A stretch of DNA of 64,000 bases from Sepiola atlantica (GCA_963556195.1 OY744525.1:76502844-76566843); one strand, 5' to 3'; shown: positions 1-11,691, numbered from the stretch's first letter. Translations and numbers: made by a program. The notes: a model not told the origin generated them from the letters alone.

Positions 1-125
1 TAGGCGATTACATGTCATTTTATGAATTTACCACTCGGACTTATGGTTAGTATTAAAAACTTTTGGTAAATTCCCTAAAAGGATAGAATGGCCCGGAAAT
101 TGAGATCATAGTACGTTTGATATAC

Positions 126-127
<2 letters not shown>

Positions 128-182
<55 letters not shown>
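128..182. repeat. (TA)n microsatellite
   Basis: Uninterrupted alternating T and A of about 55 bases. Confidence 0.97.
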
Positions 183-185
<3 letters not shown>

Positions 186-1171
186 AAGAAGTGAGGCTAC
201 CGACATTTGTAAAAAAATCTTTTTTCAACCATTGTTATTTTATTATTTTATAATTTTGTGATTTTATAATGCGTTTCAAGCCTCGTGCGGCTCTCTTTAT
301 ATATATATATATACAACTGATCACTCACTAAATTCTAAAATATTTGTTTTTCTTTATCGACGTTAACACGCAATTGCCTAAAAAAAGCAGAATGTCATTT
401 TTTCGTGGAGGGGGATATATAAGAGGGTATTAATATGCAAATTTATCCATATCTAATTTTTTAAAATCTTATACATTTTTTTTTTAAGTATACGTCCCTT
501 TGTATTTTTATTTTAAGCAATTAGTTTTAGTTGTGTTTACTTTTCCCGTGAAAATTGAATAACATTTTTAAAAATTACTTAACTAATTAAATACCTCATT
601 TTTATGGTATTAATAAAAATATTAAAAGTTTGGATATTATTGTAGATGAACACACATCTCCTGATAAAATGAGATTCTATTTTTTAAGGCGATTACGTGT
701 GAATACCCTACAAAACTGGCAGAAAGAGAAACAACAAAAAATATTTTAGAATTTAGCATGGGGGATTAGTTTTACAAATAAATTTAACGTAAAATGATCC
801 TCCATTTTCGAGCCATTCTATTATTATTATTCTATTATTATGGCAGTTAACCATGTTTTGCCATTGGAGATGAATTCTGTACGTTATTGTTTTGAGGCAT
901 TTGCGTGTGGTTTTACAACCTTGCCAGTCGAATTAGTGTTAAAAAATATATTAGTTAACTGCCCTAATAATTTAGAATGACCGTAAAAAGAAGTATCTCA
1001 TTTTTTAGGAAGGGGGGATGATTTAGCTGAGTGTTTTAATCTACACATTTACCAAAGTTTGTTGTTAAAATTTTTGAATTCTCTGAGTAAAATTATTTTT
1101 TTAATTAACGGCCTCCCATTCCAATTAATTGCTTCCCAGAGGGCGGGTAGGTTTTGCTAGTATATATATAT

Positions 1172-1206
1172 AGGTCAGAACAACATGGTACCGTCGGTTT
1201 CAAATC
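1172..1206 (+). repeat. Short repeat shared with 12445-12492
   Basis: About 35 bases starting GGTCAGAACAACATGG reappear in reverse complement at about 12450-12490, so this is a fragment of an interspersed repeat, probably a SINE end. The element type is not recognised. Confidence 0.5.
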
Positions 1207-1251
1207 AAGAAGTGATCAATAAATGATTAAGCCTAATTGATTATATACAAA

Positions 1252-1350
1252 TGAAAACAATAGATAGTCTGGTTTGATTTGATTCCTGGCATATCAACCC
1301 TTTATTGCCAAAACATAATACCTATTATATAGAATTTATTTAACAAAATT
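1252..1350 (+). repeat. Dispersed unclassified repeat, copy A
   Basis: This copy carries the block GGCATATCAACCCTTT followed by an AT-rich stretch. The same block, with further similarity to TTTTGGTAAAA, recurs at about 22925-23028 (minus), 34245-34328 (plus) and 43738-43835 (minus). Copy A is the most diverged past the first 40 bases. The family is not identified. Confidence 0.55.
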
Positions 1351-1586
1351 TGAGTTAGGCTATACCTTTTCCAAAAATATTAGTGTAAAATCAAGTTCAA
1401 TGCCTGCCAGAGTCGATTCCATAGGTCAAGGGTTGTATATATTAAGACCAAATACACATCCTCTTTATTAGCATTTAAATGACCTTTTACATGAAATCTT
1501 GATCTGCAGCCACCATTCATCTATCAACATTGAAATTTGCAAATGGAATTCTATTTCGTTCTGGATTTTAAATTATTTTGCAGCAA

Positions 1587-1655
1587 CTTACCTACCTACC
1601 TACCTACCTACCTACCTACCTACCTACCTACCTACCTACCTACCTACCTACCTAC
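1587..1655. repeat. (CTAC)n tetranucleotide microsatellite
   Basis: About 17 head-to-tail CTAC units without visible interruption. The short open frame that crosses it encodes only repeated Leu-Pro-Thr-Tyr and is not a gene. Confidence 0.97.
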
Positions 1656-2170
1656 GTCTGTCACACTTTGTATCTATGATTATAATTGAGTCTACTAATT
1701 AACTGTTTCACATTTTTATGGCATCAATAATTTAGAAACATTACGAAATGCAAATGAATTTAATAGAACATTCTTTATATAAAGTTAAGTTTGACCTAAT
1801 GGGGTAATTACATATAATTGAGAAGAGAGATGTGGTTTGTAAATGGAGGGAGGAGGGTTATAGTTTCAAAAATAAGTTTCGAGGAGGAGGTGTAAGAATG
1901 ATGATTTGAAAGTAGAACTCTTTTAGGTAACACAGTTTGGGAAAATATATTTGAATTGATCTGTTAATTTTTTAAATGGTCAAGCTAACCAATATTAAAT
2001 AACTAGCAGATAACCAGTAATTACTACAAACATTAAAGTTTTCATTCAAATGTTTCTTATTTTCTTTAGTATTATTGAAAAGATCTCCCTTCATTTGTGC
2101 TTTCCATATTTGATCAGACTATATTCATATCTTTACAAATCCTCTAGAAGATGACCAAAGTTAGTCAAAA
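1656..2170. other. AT-rich DNA, nothing recognised
   Basis: No open frame of interest, RNA gene or clear repeat is visible. Confidence 0.5.
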
Positions 2171-2173
2171 AAC

Positions 2174-2345
2174 TCAAGCAATAGAGAAAATATAGAGTAA
2201 GGTGAAGATTGCAAAAATGTTATTTACCTTACAGTCTGACTCATATAAGTTTGATAGAATATTGGAAAGAATAATCAACAAATCAAACAAACATAGAATC
2301 TCTATTTTATTTAATAATAAAATGTCTATCTTACTTTTATACATA
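2174..2345 (+). repeat. Fragment of a large dispersed repeat
   Basis: The block around 2205-2310, with ACAGTCTGACT and GGAAAGAATRATCAACA, is closely similar to 5535-5640 in the same orientation. That second copy is the right end of a repeat of about 0.6 kb annotated at 5055-5640. Confidence 0.55.
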
Positions 2346-2399
2346 TTAACTACATAACTGGCGTTGATCAAGTGTTCCACTGTGAATCACAGTGTGAAA

Positions 2400-2641
2400 T
2401 CGGTAATGTTACGTTACTAGTGAAAACAGACGAATGCTCCCTATGAAAATATGCTGGTAGGACGGACAGATAACGTAAAGAAGACACAAATTACTGTTAT
2501 AATTATAATAAATTGCTAATATATTTCTATAAAAAAGTAAAATGCAATAATCGTTTTCTTTAAAAAGATTTTTAAAAATTATTTACAGCCAAAAAAATAC
2601 GAATGTCCCCTCTGAAAATGTATTGGAAGGACGGACGAATA

Positions 2642-2642
<1 letters not shown>
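2400..2642 (+). repeat. Diverged tandem module, left part
   Basis: A module beginning TTACTAGTGAAAACAGACGA and continuing through CCCTATGAAAATATG and a GGACGGACAGATAACG block occupies about 2408-2580. A second, shorter piece lies at 2590-2642. The same module recurs twice at 3597-3900. Confidence 0.6.

Positions 2643-2686
<44 letters not shown>
2643..2686. repeat. (TA)n microsatellite
   Basis: Uninterrupted TA dinucleotides that split the diverged module array. Confidence 0.97.
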
Positions 2687-2689
<3 letters not shown>

Positions 2690-2895
2690 TTTTTGACTTC
2701 GGCCCGACTGGTTTATAGTTCGATCCCAACCAACCTCTAAGATTTTTTTCTACATTTCGAGGGGAAGGGGAAGAGAGGTAGGGAGGGGACGACCGGGAAG
2801 ACACATATTAATACAATAGCGTGTGTGATTTTGTGTGTTATGATTACATCAAAAGCAACGACTTTCCGAATCTTTGTATGCTATTCATGAATTGG

Positions 2896-3272
2896 CTTGG
2901 CCTTTTGGCTAAAATCAAAGCGTAGTATCTGTTCCGATGGATACTGCACTCCATAGACTGGTATTGTCTTGGCCTTCGAGGCTTGATTTACACCGGTCTA
3001 TGGGTCTGTCCTGTGCAGTTCTAGGAGGTCCACCCTCCCAGGCTTCGCCTCCCCTCTTTGGGGAGGAATAAGGTTATTGCTTACTGCTGGGGCGCTCCTA
3101 CCGGGGAATGCCAACGGGGCTGCCCAGGCAATTTTTAATGGCCAGAGTGCTCACCTTCTCGAGCGCTGGCTTTTAAAACCCCACTTTCCCAACCCGACCT
3201 TGGGTCACATCTTACTTGTGGGAGTAAGATAAAACTGGCCTTGTGCCTAACTCCTGGAGAGGAGTAAATAAA
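2896..3272 (+). mobile_element. U2 snRNA-headed SINE, full length with target duplications
   Basis: The first about 50 bases (CTTGGCCTTTTGGCTAA, then ATCAAAGCGTAGTATCTGTT) match the 5' end of U2 small nuclear RNA, including the GGCCTTTTGGCTAAGATCAA region. They are followed by a body of about 325 bases unrelated to U2 and a TAAATAAA-like 3' end. A perfect 14-base direct repeat (TATTCATGAATTGG) flanks it at 2882-2895 and 3273-3286, as expected from LINE-assisted insertion. The body is shared with minus-strand copies at 20481-20808, 24040-24255 and 24301-24617, so this is a transposable family and not a U2 pseudogene. U1/U2-headed SINEs (SINEU) are known from crocodilians; I infer an independent family here. 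It encodes no protein and is probably mobilised by a LINE. Confidence 0.85.
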
Positions 3273-3286
3273 TATTCATGAATTGG

Positions 3287-3596
3287 AGCCAAATTTAATT
3301 TAATCGAAAACATTTACAAAGTAAGGTTTAGTCGTTGAAATATTACCTTCACTAGAAATATTATATATAAAGAAATTTTGTAAATTGTTTCATGTATTGT
3401 TCATTTTTTAAAAATAAATATACAAGTCCAAATCTTATCATATTTTATTCAACAATATTTTAGGAACAAGATAATTAGTATTAAAAACATCATTTCGTGT
3501 AATTTACACGGGTCCCGCTAGTAAAAAATTATTTCCATAACGAATTAAAATGTAATATTCATATTGGTAAATAAGCAGAAAGAGAAAATAAAAATT
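3287..3596. other. AT-rich DNA, nothing recognised
   Basis: No gene is visible. A short segment near 3508-3521 (ACGGGTCCCGCTAGT) resembles the CTAGT-type repeat termini discussed in the findings. Confidence 0.45.
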
Positions 3597-3905
3597 ATTA
3601 CCTTACCGGTGAAAAAAGATAAATGTCCCCTATGAAAATATGATGGTAGAATGGAAAAATAACGTAAAGGAAGTGCGAATTACATGTAATAATATATTTC
3701 TATGAAGAATTTAAATGTACTATTCGTTTTCTTTAATAAACAGGAGTAAAAAAAAAAACGATTACTTAACTGGTGAACACAGACAAATGTCTCTTAAGAA
3801 AATATGGTGGGAGGACAGACAAATAACATACAAAAATATATTTACATGATAAATTAAAAAATAATATTCCTTTACTTAAATAAACAAAAAAGAAAACTAT
3901 CCGAC
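3597..3905 (+). repeat. Two tandem copies of a ~163-bp module
   Basis: The blocks starting at 3597 (TTACCTTACCGGTGAAAA) and 3761 (ATTACTTAACTGGTGAACA) are parallel for about 140 bases. They share an AAATGTC..TATGAAAATATG core, an ATAACRTA block, and a tail with TATATTTC..TTTCTTTAATAAA. They also match 2400-2642. Confidence 0.65.
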
Positions 3906-4776
3906 CTTTCCAGCTGGTGGGCATGGATACACTTTTCAAATAACTATGTCCATGTGAGATATATTCACCAGCAGGTCGCCATGTGGGTTTTTATAGCAAG
4001 GATAATTAAAGCATGTAAAAGATCATGTTTTTTATTTAAGAAAAATATGTATTTTTTTTTTTTTAAATCGGATTTCTAAATATATAATAAAACTTAAATA
4101 AAATAATATATCATTATTTGTTACCGATGAAAAAAGTATCTTAATATTTCTATTTGACTTCAGAGTAAATGATGCTGCTAAATATAGGTCTCTTACTAAA
4201 TATTTGAATCTGGTGATTTGAGTGGCAGGAAGAGTGCATGGGTCTTAAAGGGTAAGTTCTCCTCCCGATCCTCTCTCTATTCGTTACTAATAAAAAATAA
4301 AATATAGATCTGTACTAAATAGCGAAATCGATTAATGTGATTGAAAACGAACATTTTTCATCATGACTAATTTACAGTGAAAATGAATGACGAAGCATTT
4401 TTTTTATGTAGCTTTTGTTTATTAAGTTATTTCGGCTAGTGAAATAGTGGGGAATCTCACTTTATTTCCTATGGAAGATATATACATTCAAACATCTGTG
4501 CTATCCATCCTAATGCATGTGATTTTTTCTCATTTTCATTTTTCTTCTCCCATGCCATCTAGTAAATTCGAAAACAACATGAAATTTCTTCTTCCTTCTT
4601 TCTCTTTCCTCTGTCTTCTATCTTTCTCCTTTTTACTTCTGGCCCCACTTTCTCTTTTATGTCTGTCATATTTTATAAATATTTGAAAATAACATAATTT
4701 TCACTAATTTGTGAAGAAGTTTCACCATATGAGTTAATTTGATTGCATTTTGGTCTATACACCTTTTCCATTCATA

Positions 4777-4788
<12 letters not shown>
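3906..4788. other. AT-rich and locally T/C-rich DNA, no gene
   Basis: About 4530-4640 is a pyrimidine-rich tract. A 79-codon open frame at 4447-4686 follows this tract and reads as low-complexity Ser/Leu/Phe, so it was not called. Confidence 0.5.

Positions 4789-4836
<48 letters not shown>
4789..4836. repeat. (AT)n microsatellite
   Basis: Uninterrupted AT dinucleotides. Confidence 0.97.
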
Positions 4837-4839
<3 letters not shown>

Positions 4840-5054
4840 GAAGCAGCAGATCTTGCACACACAAACGGCTCAATATCCTTTATAGAGTTTGAACTTACAT
4901 TCAAATATATACAGACATATTGGATCAAAATATGCTTCTGACGTTAGGGTTTACCATGAAATTGCAATAAAGTATTATGATAAGACACTTTTAATTATTC
5001 ACCTCTATTTATATAAAGTTATGTATGTGTATATGTTTATATATTTATATGTAC

Positions 5055-5637
5055 AGGATTCACTCCTAAACAAATTAACTAATCTTTATGAATTTTGGAA
5101 CACAGCTGCTAACGTCTAAATGTGGGCTATATATATATTTTCATGCAAAGGGAATAAAAAGGAGGTGGAAGCCCTTTGTGAAAATTCAGATACTTCTGTT
5201 TTTTTTTAATTTTTAACAATAGGTATTAGACATCAATTAATAAATATTCACCAAACTTTGTAATATTTTAAAGGGTTTTTAGGGGACATAATATGGGCAC
5301 AAATGATCATTTGAAAATACAAATATTTCAGATTTGCATTAAATTTGGTCCATAGCTACAAGACACCAATTAAGTAAGATTTCATGAATGTCAATTTAAG
5401 CTTTAAATTTTAGACATTTTCTAGGATCAAAATCATGTAATGGATTTTCATGAAAATTGGAAAAATGATTTGGGACATAAGCTTTAGTAGCATTATATCT
5501 TGATTTTAATCTTCGTACGCGGACATAAAAGTGGTGCAAAACTGTTCATTTACTTTACAGTCTGACTTAAATAGATTTGTTAGAATTTTGGAAAGAATGA
5601 TCAACACATCAAATAGATACAGAATGTATGCCTTATT

Positions 5638-5640
<3 letters not shown>
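5055..5640 (+). repeat. Large dispersed unclassified repeat, copy 1
   Basis: The sequence is collinear with 41060-41510 in the same orientation and with 12880-13860 in reverse. Shared landmarks in order are a CACTCCTAAACAAATTAACT block, a GGTATTAGACATCAA block, AATATTTTAAAGGG followed by CATAATATGGGC, ATTTGCATNAAATTTGGTCCATAG, and TTTTCTAGGATCAAAATCA. No protein is encoded. The left limit is uncertain; the right end abuts a (TA)n run. Confidence 0.7.
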
Positions 5641-5687
<47 letters not shown>

Positions 5688-5691
5688 CAAG

Positions 5692-5724
<33 letters not shown>
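5641..5724. repeat. Two adjacent (TA)n runs
   Basis: TA runs at 5641-5682 and 5699-5724 are separated by a short unique spacer. Confidence 0.95.
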
Positions 5725-6837
5725 GTAATGTAGTTTTATGTTTATCTGCTTATGTTTTTCGTATCTCCTAATGAGCTTGCATGTTTTCCTTTATTTTTCT
5801 CCATTGACGGCTGATGAAGTAAAACTCATGCTGTCTTTTCAAGAAATCTCACAAGAGGACAAAGAAGAAGTCATAACAACAAACATTAACCCTGCCTAAA
5901 TTATAGAGCACCAGTCGGCCTACATTCATGAGTTCATTATCGTGAAGACAAAGAAGATGCCATCCGGTGGGTGGAACCAGGTCACTTTGGAATTTTCAAT
6001 CTTTGGCAAAAATTGTTTTTGTCTCTTCTGTCTTGGCCAGCCTCATGATTATACGTACAATAACGTGAGAATGTAATGTTCTATATGTGTTAGATAATCA
6101 AGTTGTCGGTAAGAAAGGACACATACACCACAGCTTTATAAATCGGTGATCTTTCTTGTTGTTGGAAGTCTGTGGTTGAAAGTTAGAGTATCGAAAGAGT
6201 AGTGCCAATTTGGCTGTTGGGTGACCTTAGGATCCCCAATTTCCGGGCTTCTCACTATTATGTTCGTCCATTCACTTCTTTTATCAGTAATTCCGCATAC
6301 ACAATAAATTCATTTTTTTCACATTTGTGGTCATACACATCACAGATGAATTTTCTTACATTTGTGGAATTTGTTAGTCTTCTTTTGTCTGACATTGTTC
6401 TCTTGACCCTCCATAACTCCCAAGTTCCCATGAGCCATTTAATCTTTGAATTCGTCTCGTATGGTACAATGCAATTCAGTATATTACACATGTAACCAAA
6501 TCAAAATATCTAAAATTAAAGGGAGGATCTCTTTCTATATCGATATACTGCTAACACTCTGTGGATCTTGTTGTCTTGTATGTTTGTTTATCTCGGTGCA
6601 CACTGGATGACATCACAAAGAAATGCCCTTACAAAGAGATGGCATCATCCACTAAAACATGTGGAAGATACTGGGAACGGGAAAACTCATCCAAGCAAGA
6701 ATGCCAGACATGATGACACTCAATAATAAATGATTTAAAAAGAAAAACCCTGCAAAATAGTAGATTTTCCCATCCCAGCAGATTACAGGATAAAGATTTT
6801 TTTTTAAGTAAATAAATACATGAGGCTTGCCAGATAG
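5725..6837. other. Unassigned DNA, no supported gene
   Basis: Overlapping open frames of 97 codons (plus, 6202-6495) and 77 codons (minus, 6258-6491) occur here, but neither resembles a family I know and they are antisense to each other. GC content is a little higher than its surroundings between 5790 and 6700, which suggests an old unrecognised mobile element. I cannot identify it. Confidence 0.4.
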
Positions 6838-7065
6838 CTAAAGGAAATATGGAACATGAAGATATGTAATACCAATAATAGTTAGAGCACTAGGAACAAT
6901 TCCCTAAACCTAGAAAACGGATTAGGAGAAATTGGAATCAAAGGGAGAATCTATACCATACAAATCACAGCACTGATGATAATAGCTGTAAATATTAAGG
7001 AACATCCTTGAATATGGAAGCCAACCTATATAAGCTGATACCAACCACTGACAGATAAGTTGAAA
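6838..7065 (+). mobile_element. 3' fragment of a REL-type LINE
   Basis: Bases 6840-7030 align with 59675-59850, the C-terminal coding end of the degraded LINE at 58110-60220. Shared blocks include GGAACATGAAGA, AATACCAATAAT, GAGCACTAGGAACA and ATTGGAATCAAAGG. The fragment has several stops and frameshifts and carries no reverse-transcriptase domain. A third copy of the same piece is at 38357-38525. Confidence 0.7.
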
Positions 7066-7400
7066 TAGAATAATGCTGCATTAACACAATTAAAAAAATT
7101 AAAAAATAAATTCCATATATTAAATATTAGAGTATCTTAATGAATCAAAGGAAACTGAAATTGCTAGTATAGATAATATCTATTCACAATAAGACAATAT
7201 TTACAATTAAATTAAATTTAACATAAAAATGATCATTGTAAATTAGGCACACGGTCAGAATCGTTTGGGCTGGGAGAGCGATAGTCATTGCCAGTATAGA
7301 TATGTAAGGAAACTCCCATAATCTGACACCCTCTTCGCTGCCACATATAATTTTTTTAAAAAATGCATTGACACAGAAAATGATTGTGAAGTGTCTAGGA
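7066..7400. other. AT-rich DNA, nothing recognised
   Basis: No gene or clear repeat is visible. Confidence 0.4.
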
Positions 7401-7695
7401 GGATGGAAGCATCATCCAGACCTCTATTGGAACATACTAAAATCCTGAGAGGCTTATTGCCATTCAAATTTCTAGAAAAAAAAACTTATCAGTGTGAACT
7501 CATTGATAAACAGTTGTTGCAGAAACACAAAATGATTTGCAGTAGTAATCAAAAAAAATAAAAAAGTGGAGAGTACTAGAAATCTGAAGAGACTTGTTGT
7601 CACTCAGACTTTAAGGGACACTGTCTGTGTTTGCCAGTGAGCTATCACAATTAATGATTCATATGAGTACTCATACTAAGCAAATAATAATAAAC
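7400..7695 (+). mobile_element. Probable 3' untranslated remnant of the same LINE family
   Basis: The block GAGAGGCTTATTGCCATTCAAAT at about 7447-7470 matches 60088-60112 in the 3' untranslated part of the LINE at 58110-60220. The following CACTCAGACT..AGTGAG..AATAATAATA pattern resembles that element's AAT-rich end and also 28290-28423. The copy is heavily decayed. Confidence 0.45.
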
Positions 7696-9007
7696 ATCTT
7701 TATTCAATATTAAAAATCAATATGCAAACTCTAAACATTTTAAGAAGAGGGGGGGTATTTATAAAGCATTTTTCTGTCCAACTTCCTCAATTAACAAAAT
7801 ACATTAAAATGGAACAAATTGCATTAAAATCAAATCAGTACAGTTTTAACAAGATTTTTAAACTTTTCCATCTTTCATTCTTGGCATTTATACTATTTTA
7901 TCACAAAAATTGAAAATCGAGGACATTCCTAGAATTAAAGAAATAGCCAAACTATAATTCTCAAAACACAATTATCTATTGATCAACGGAGACGAAGCAA
8001 ATGTCGGTCTTGCATAACGAACTGTAAGCATTTCTAATGAGATTTCTTAATTAAAGGTAAATAGTGGTAACACACAAACATTGTTTCAGTGTTAGGTTGA
8101 TATCAGAATAGGCTGGTTTCATGACAGTCGGCTTTGACAATCACCTTCATCAAACGCACAAAAGGATTCATTCCTCACACTGCGCTGCATGAGCATAACA
8201 ATAATGGCGACATTGTTTAAAACTGTGAGAGAAAGAATGCGAGCAAAATTCCCCATTGTGCAGTTGAAACAATAGAAGACAAAATAAATTTGTAGATGTT
8301 TTAAACTAGCAGAACATTTGAACTGTGTTTCCCAATCATTTCTTCTTCTTCTTCTTATTCTTATTATTATCATTATTAGTTTTGTTTTTATTCAAACATT
8401 TTTTTATATATATAAAGAAGCAAGAATAAAAGTTCTCGCTCATCTGATGAACTTTAAAATTGTCTTTTTAATACATTTCATTTGATTATTTTTTAATTTT
8501 TTTTCTCTTCTCATCCGATGCAATGCAAGGAAAAACGGTGAAATTCACTGAGAAACCCACCAGGTATGAAATTCCAAACTCATTAGAACAAAGAAACTAT
8601 TCACCTTTCACATTTGGCAAAAATCTGAGACTTTTTTTTTTTTACTTCTTTCTTTCTTTTTTTTTATTTACTGGCTGAAGTATCTGTCTTCATCAGGATT
8701 AATAGGTAATAACTGATCACAACAAAGTAAAGAAAATAATCGAACTGTTATATATTCCCGTGACTTCATTCGAATTCCCAAGTGTGAACCGTAACCGTAT
8801 CATGACCGACATATTATTATCTTCATCGTCGTAGCTGAAATCTATATTGCAATGAATTGGTGACTACTAACGGCATAGAATATTTAAAATATTCAAGTGC
8901 TTTGAATTTGCTTTGCATTGTGCTTATATAGGAGAATATTTGGGTTTGAGACTGTCACAATGTGGCATTAGATAAAGATATCTATTGTGTTTTTTATGTC
9001 TTACATC
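7696..9007. other. AT-rich DNA with T-rich tracts, no gene
   Basis: T-rich runs are at 8500-8515 and 8630-8665. A CCTGATGAAGACAG segment on the minus strand near 8680 resembles the first half of a hammerhead core but has no GAAA partner. Confidence 0.45.
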
Positions 9008-9430
9008 TTTTAAATGACCAGAAGTGAAACCTGGCCAGTGAAGGTTGAGGACATGCATTGCATGAAGAGAAATAATATGAGAATGATACGATGGATGTGT
9101 AATATGAGTCTTAAAGATAGGCTTAGTTCTGATGACCTCAGAGGTAGATTAAATCTGGATAGTATCGGGAGATGTGTGCAAAATAGGAGACTTCGATGGT
9201 ATGGCCATGTTGAAAGAATGGATAAGAGTTCTTAGGTTAATAGATGTAAAAAGTTGAGGTAGCAGGTTCAGTTCACAGAGGAAGGCCAAAGAAAAGATGG
9301 GAGAAAGTGATAAAAATGAACTTGAGAGAAAGAGGGATTAATAAAGACCTGGTCAGAAATAGGTTAGTTTGGAAGTCAATTTCTTAAAGCCGTCCAATGT
9401 ATACCAACATGTACAATGGATGTTAAACCG
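9008..9430 (+). mobile_element. LINE C-terminal coding end and 3' tail
   Basis: A 73-residue open frame at 9014-9235 reads SETWPVKVEDM, then MIRWMCNMSLKDR and LRWYGHVERM. This is the C-terminal signature found in LINE polyproteins after the reverse transcriptase (compare SETWAVSAG and LRWLGHIERS at about 63660-63855). A stop at 9233-9235 interrupts it. The rest of the C-terminus, including a GRPKKRWEKV-like segment, follows to about 9400. It ends in a GTTAAACCGATCATGATGATGG tail typical of this family's 3' end. It is 5'-truncated, with no RT domain. Confidence 0.8.
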
Positions 9431-9745
9431 ATCATGATGATGGCCTGTATGTTTGTCTCTTGTCTCATCAACTGTTTTAATTCAACTGAATATTTTAAAA
9501 TCCTGTCTCCTTATCTACCACATGATCTGCGCGGACAATTACAGCTTAGCATCCCACACCCTCATGGTCGTTGCTATCCACTAAGCCATCCCTAGGACAC
9601 CACAATTCTATTATTGTTTTAAGGATTACACCTAGAATTTTAATAAATTAAACATGAACTTAAAATGATGTTTCATTGACATTTATATCAAGGATTTATT
9701 GATGTCCTATCGTAACAATAATTGTTTATTTGCAGAGATATACTT
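9431..9745. other. Unassigned DNA
   Basis: No gene recognised. Contains a moderately GC-rich stretch at 9520-9600. Confidence 0.4.
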
Positions 9746-9850
9746 TTTTTTTACTGACGAGTCATCATTTATCAAGGCCAAAAAACCACTCGAGGATAAG
9801 GGTTAATGAGATGAATAGATTGACACTTGAATGATGATGAATACTAGGAG
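9746..9850 (+). repeat. Repeat resembling the empty site of the 20.5-kb SINE
   Basis: CACTCGAGGATAAGGGTTAATGAG at about 9787-9810 is continuous here. At 20440-20870 the same sequence is split after CTCGAGGATA by 328 bases containing a U2-type SINE. This is therefore a paralogous uninterrupted copy of the same host repeat. Confidence 0.6.
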
Positions 9851-9879
9851 AGGACTGAAAATCTCTGCATACCATCTAC

Positions 9880-9970
9880 TCAAAGCAACAGCTGATCCAG
9901 AAACATCGCTCATGGAATGTGAGGACTAAAGGACAAAATAGGGGGAGGAGTGAGAGGTATGCGGCTGTTG
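9880..9970 (+). repeat. Dispersed repeat shared with 27480-27548
   Basis: Both sites carry AGAAACAYC..CTCATG, then GAATGTGARGAYTAAAGG followed by ACAAAATA and a GTGAGAG block. The family is not identified. Confidence 0.5.
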
Positions 9971-11690
9971 ACATTAAACCAATGGTCCACTTTCTACTCT
10001 CCATCAGTATGGCTAGTGGTTGGCTTCCATAGAGCTCGTCTTGTTTTAGTGTTGCTGGGTGTCCACACACCGACCTCATCAGACACGCCAAGGACCACCT
10101 AATGGGCATGCCAGCTTAGTCGCCAACACCCCGACCACGGAACATGTAGTACTAGTTTAAATGATATTAGTAGCAGGTAAGAAAGCAGACCAGACTTGAC
10201 TGGAGTAATAAAGAAGTAATAAAGTCACAAGATAAAAATGATATTTTCAGTGATGTTTTGAGACTTAAGAACATTTTAGTAATGGATGACTGTAGGTACA
10301 GTTTTACGAAGGCGCACATCTAAGGGTTTGCCTAGGGTTCTAAATCCTTTTACACCGGCCCTGTTCAGCCCTCACCCTTACTCTGTAACAAAATATACAT
10401 TGCATATATAAATTTGAAACAATGAATCTTTGTCTTTCTATAAATTTAGACCATTCATAAGATATAAACATTCTTACAGATGTAAATAAAAACAAGTGCA
10501 GGATTATTTTTCATAGAAAAAGAACGTAAATTAATAACTGATTTTGTGAACCAGTATATTTTATTTAAGATACTAGTACAAAAAGTGGAAGCAATAGTTT
10601 CAAACTTCAAAGTGTATGTCTATTTTGTTATCACATATTTCTTACTTAGACTGAGTGCAGATTCAGTACTCAAATTATACTAGCAGTTGAACGGAACAGA
10701 TCTAGCATGGCACTGTATATGAAATCACTTAACGGTCACACACTTTTCAAAATGTAAAAAATAACATGTATTTTCAAATTGACAAGATCTCAGAATAAGA
10801 TTTTTCCATTAAAAGAAAACCGGCATCACCCGAGAGCAATAAGTTCATACTTGAAAGTTTTAAGAAAATCTTTTTATCACATATTTAAAAAAAAATTTTT
10901 GGAGTTCTTTTTTTAAATTATTTGTTCATGATTTTCTCATGGAGTACTTTTCAAGTCCTAACTTCAAGCATTTCCTGCAGCGAATAAGTAAACAAACTTT
11001 CCTCTATTTGAATACAGATATATTATACGTGCCTTTTAGAACATAACCTTTGGTGAGTTATAGTGTGATTTGCATGAAAGCAACCCTTAACTCCCCACCC
11101 ACGTTATTACTCTAAAACCGAGATCGATTTTGACTCCGTCTGGTCCAACATTTTTTAGGTGCTCACTATACATTTTTTTCTTTGAGATGTTTTTTTTTTT
11201 TTCTTCTGAAATACTGCAACATTCTGGTCCAGGGATATTGCTGACAATGTGGGGATTCAGGCTGTTGAACGTTACATGTGTTCACAGCTCTTTATTGATT
11301 TTAGTAACTTGTTGCAACGGAAACAAAAGCTTGATGCCTATCTCATTAATCATTTCAGTGGCGAGGAGGACTTAAATTAAAATCCGAATATTTGATGACC
11401 CTATACGAAATCGTATATGAGAGTACAATCTGCCTAATGAGCCATGAGCGTAAACAGACCCGTAATCTTATTATCAGCAACCTTGTGAGATCTTGCTCGT
11501 ACAAGAACAGAAAGCACAGGGCAAATGCTTATAGTTGCCCCCAGTTTGATAACTTGATTCTGGATCAGGTTTTTTTACGCACTGTACAACATATTAACAG
11601 AAAACGGATCCTATTATAGCTACCAATCATTCTAGCAGATGGGGAACTCTATGTGTCCTTTATGCCCACAGCCCTATGATTCAGTGTTCA
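9971..11690. other. Unassigned DNA, no supported gene
   Basis: Short open frames here have no recognisable motif. About 9971-10140 is relatively GC-rich and may be part of the preceding repeat. The remainder is AT-rich, with T-runs near 11170-11205. Confidence 0.45.
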
Positions 11691-11691
11691 A

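Larger units (their letters stand above)
1..1250. other. AT-rich intergenic DNA with no gene seen
   Basis: No coding region or known repeat could be recognised here apart from a (TA)n run at 128-182 and a short one near 297-312. Stop codons are frequent in all six frames. A short GC-richer stretch ending in CTAGT at about 1148-1163 resembles repeat termini listed under the findings. Confidence 0.6.

Noticed and set aside
6202..6495. 97-codon open frame
   Set aside because: No recognisable motif; an equally long frame exists on the opposite strand over the same bases.
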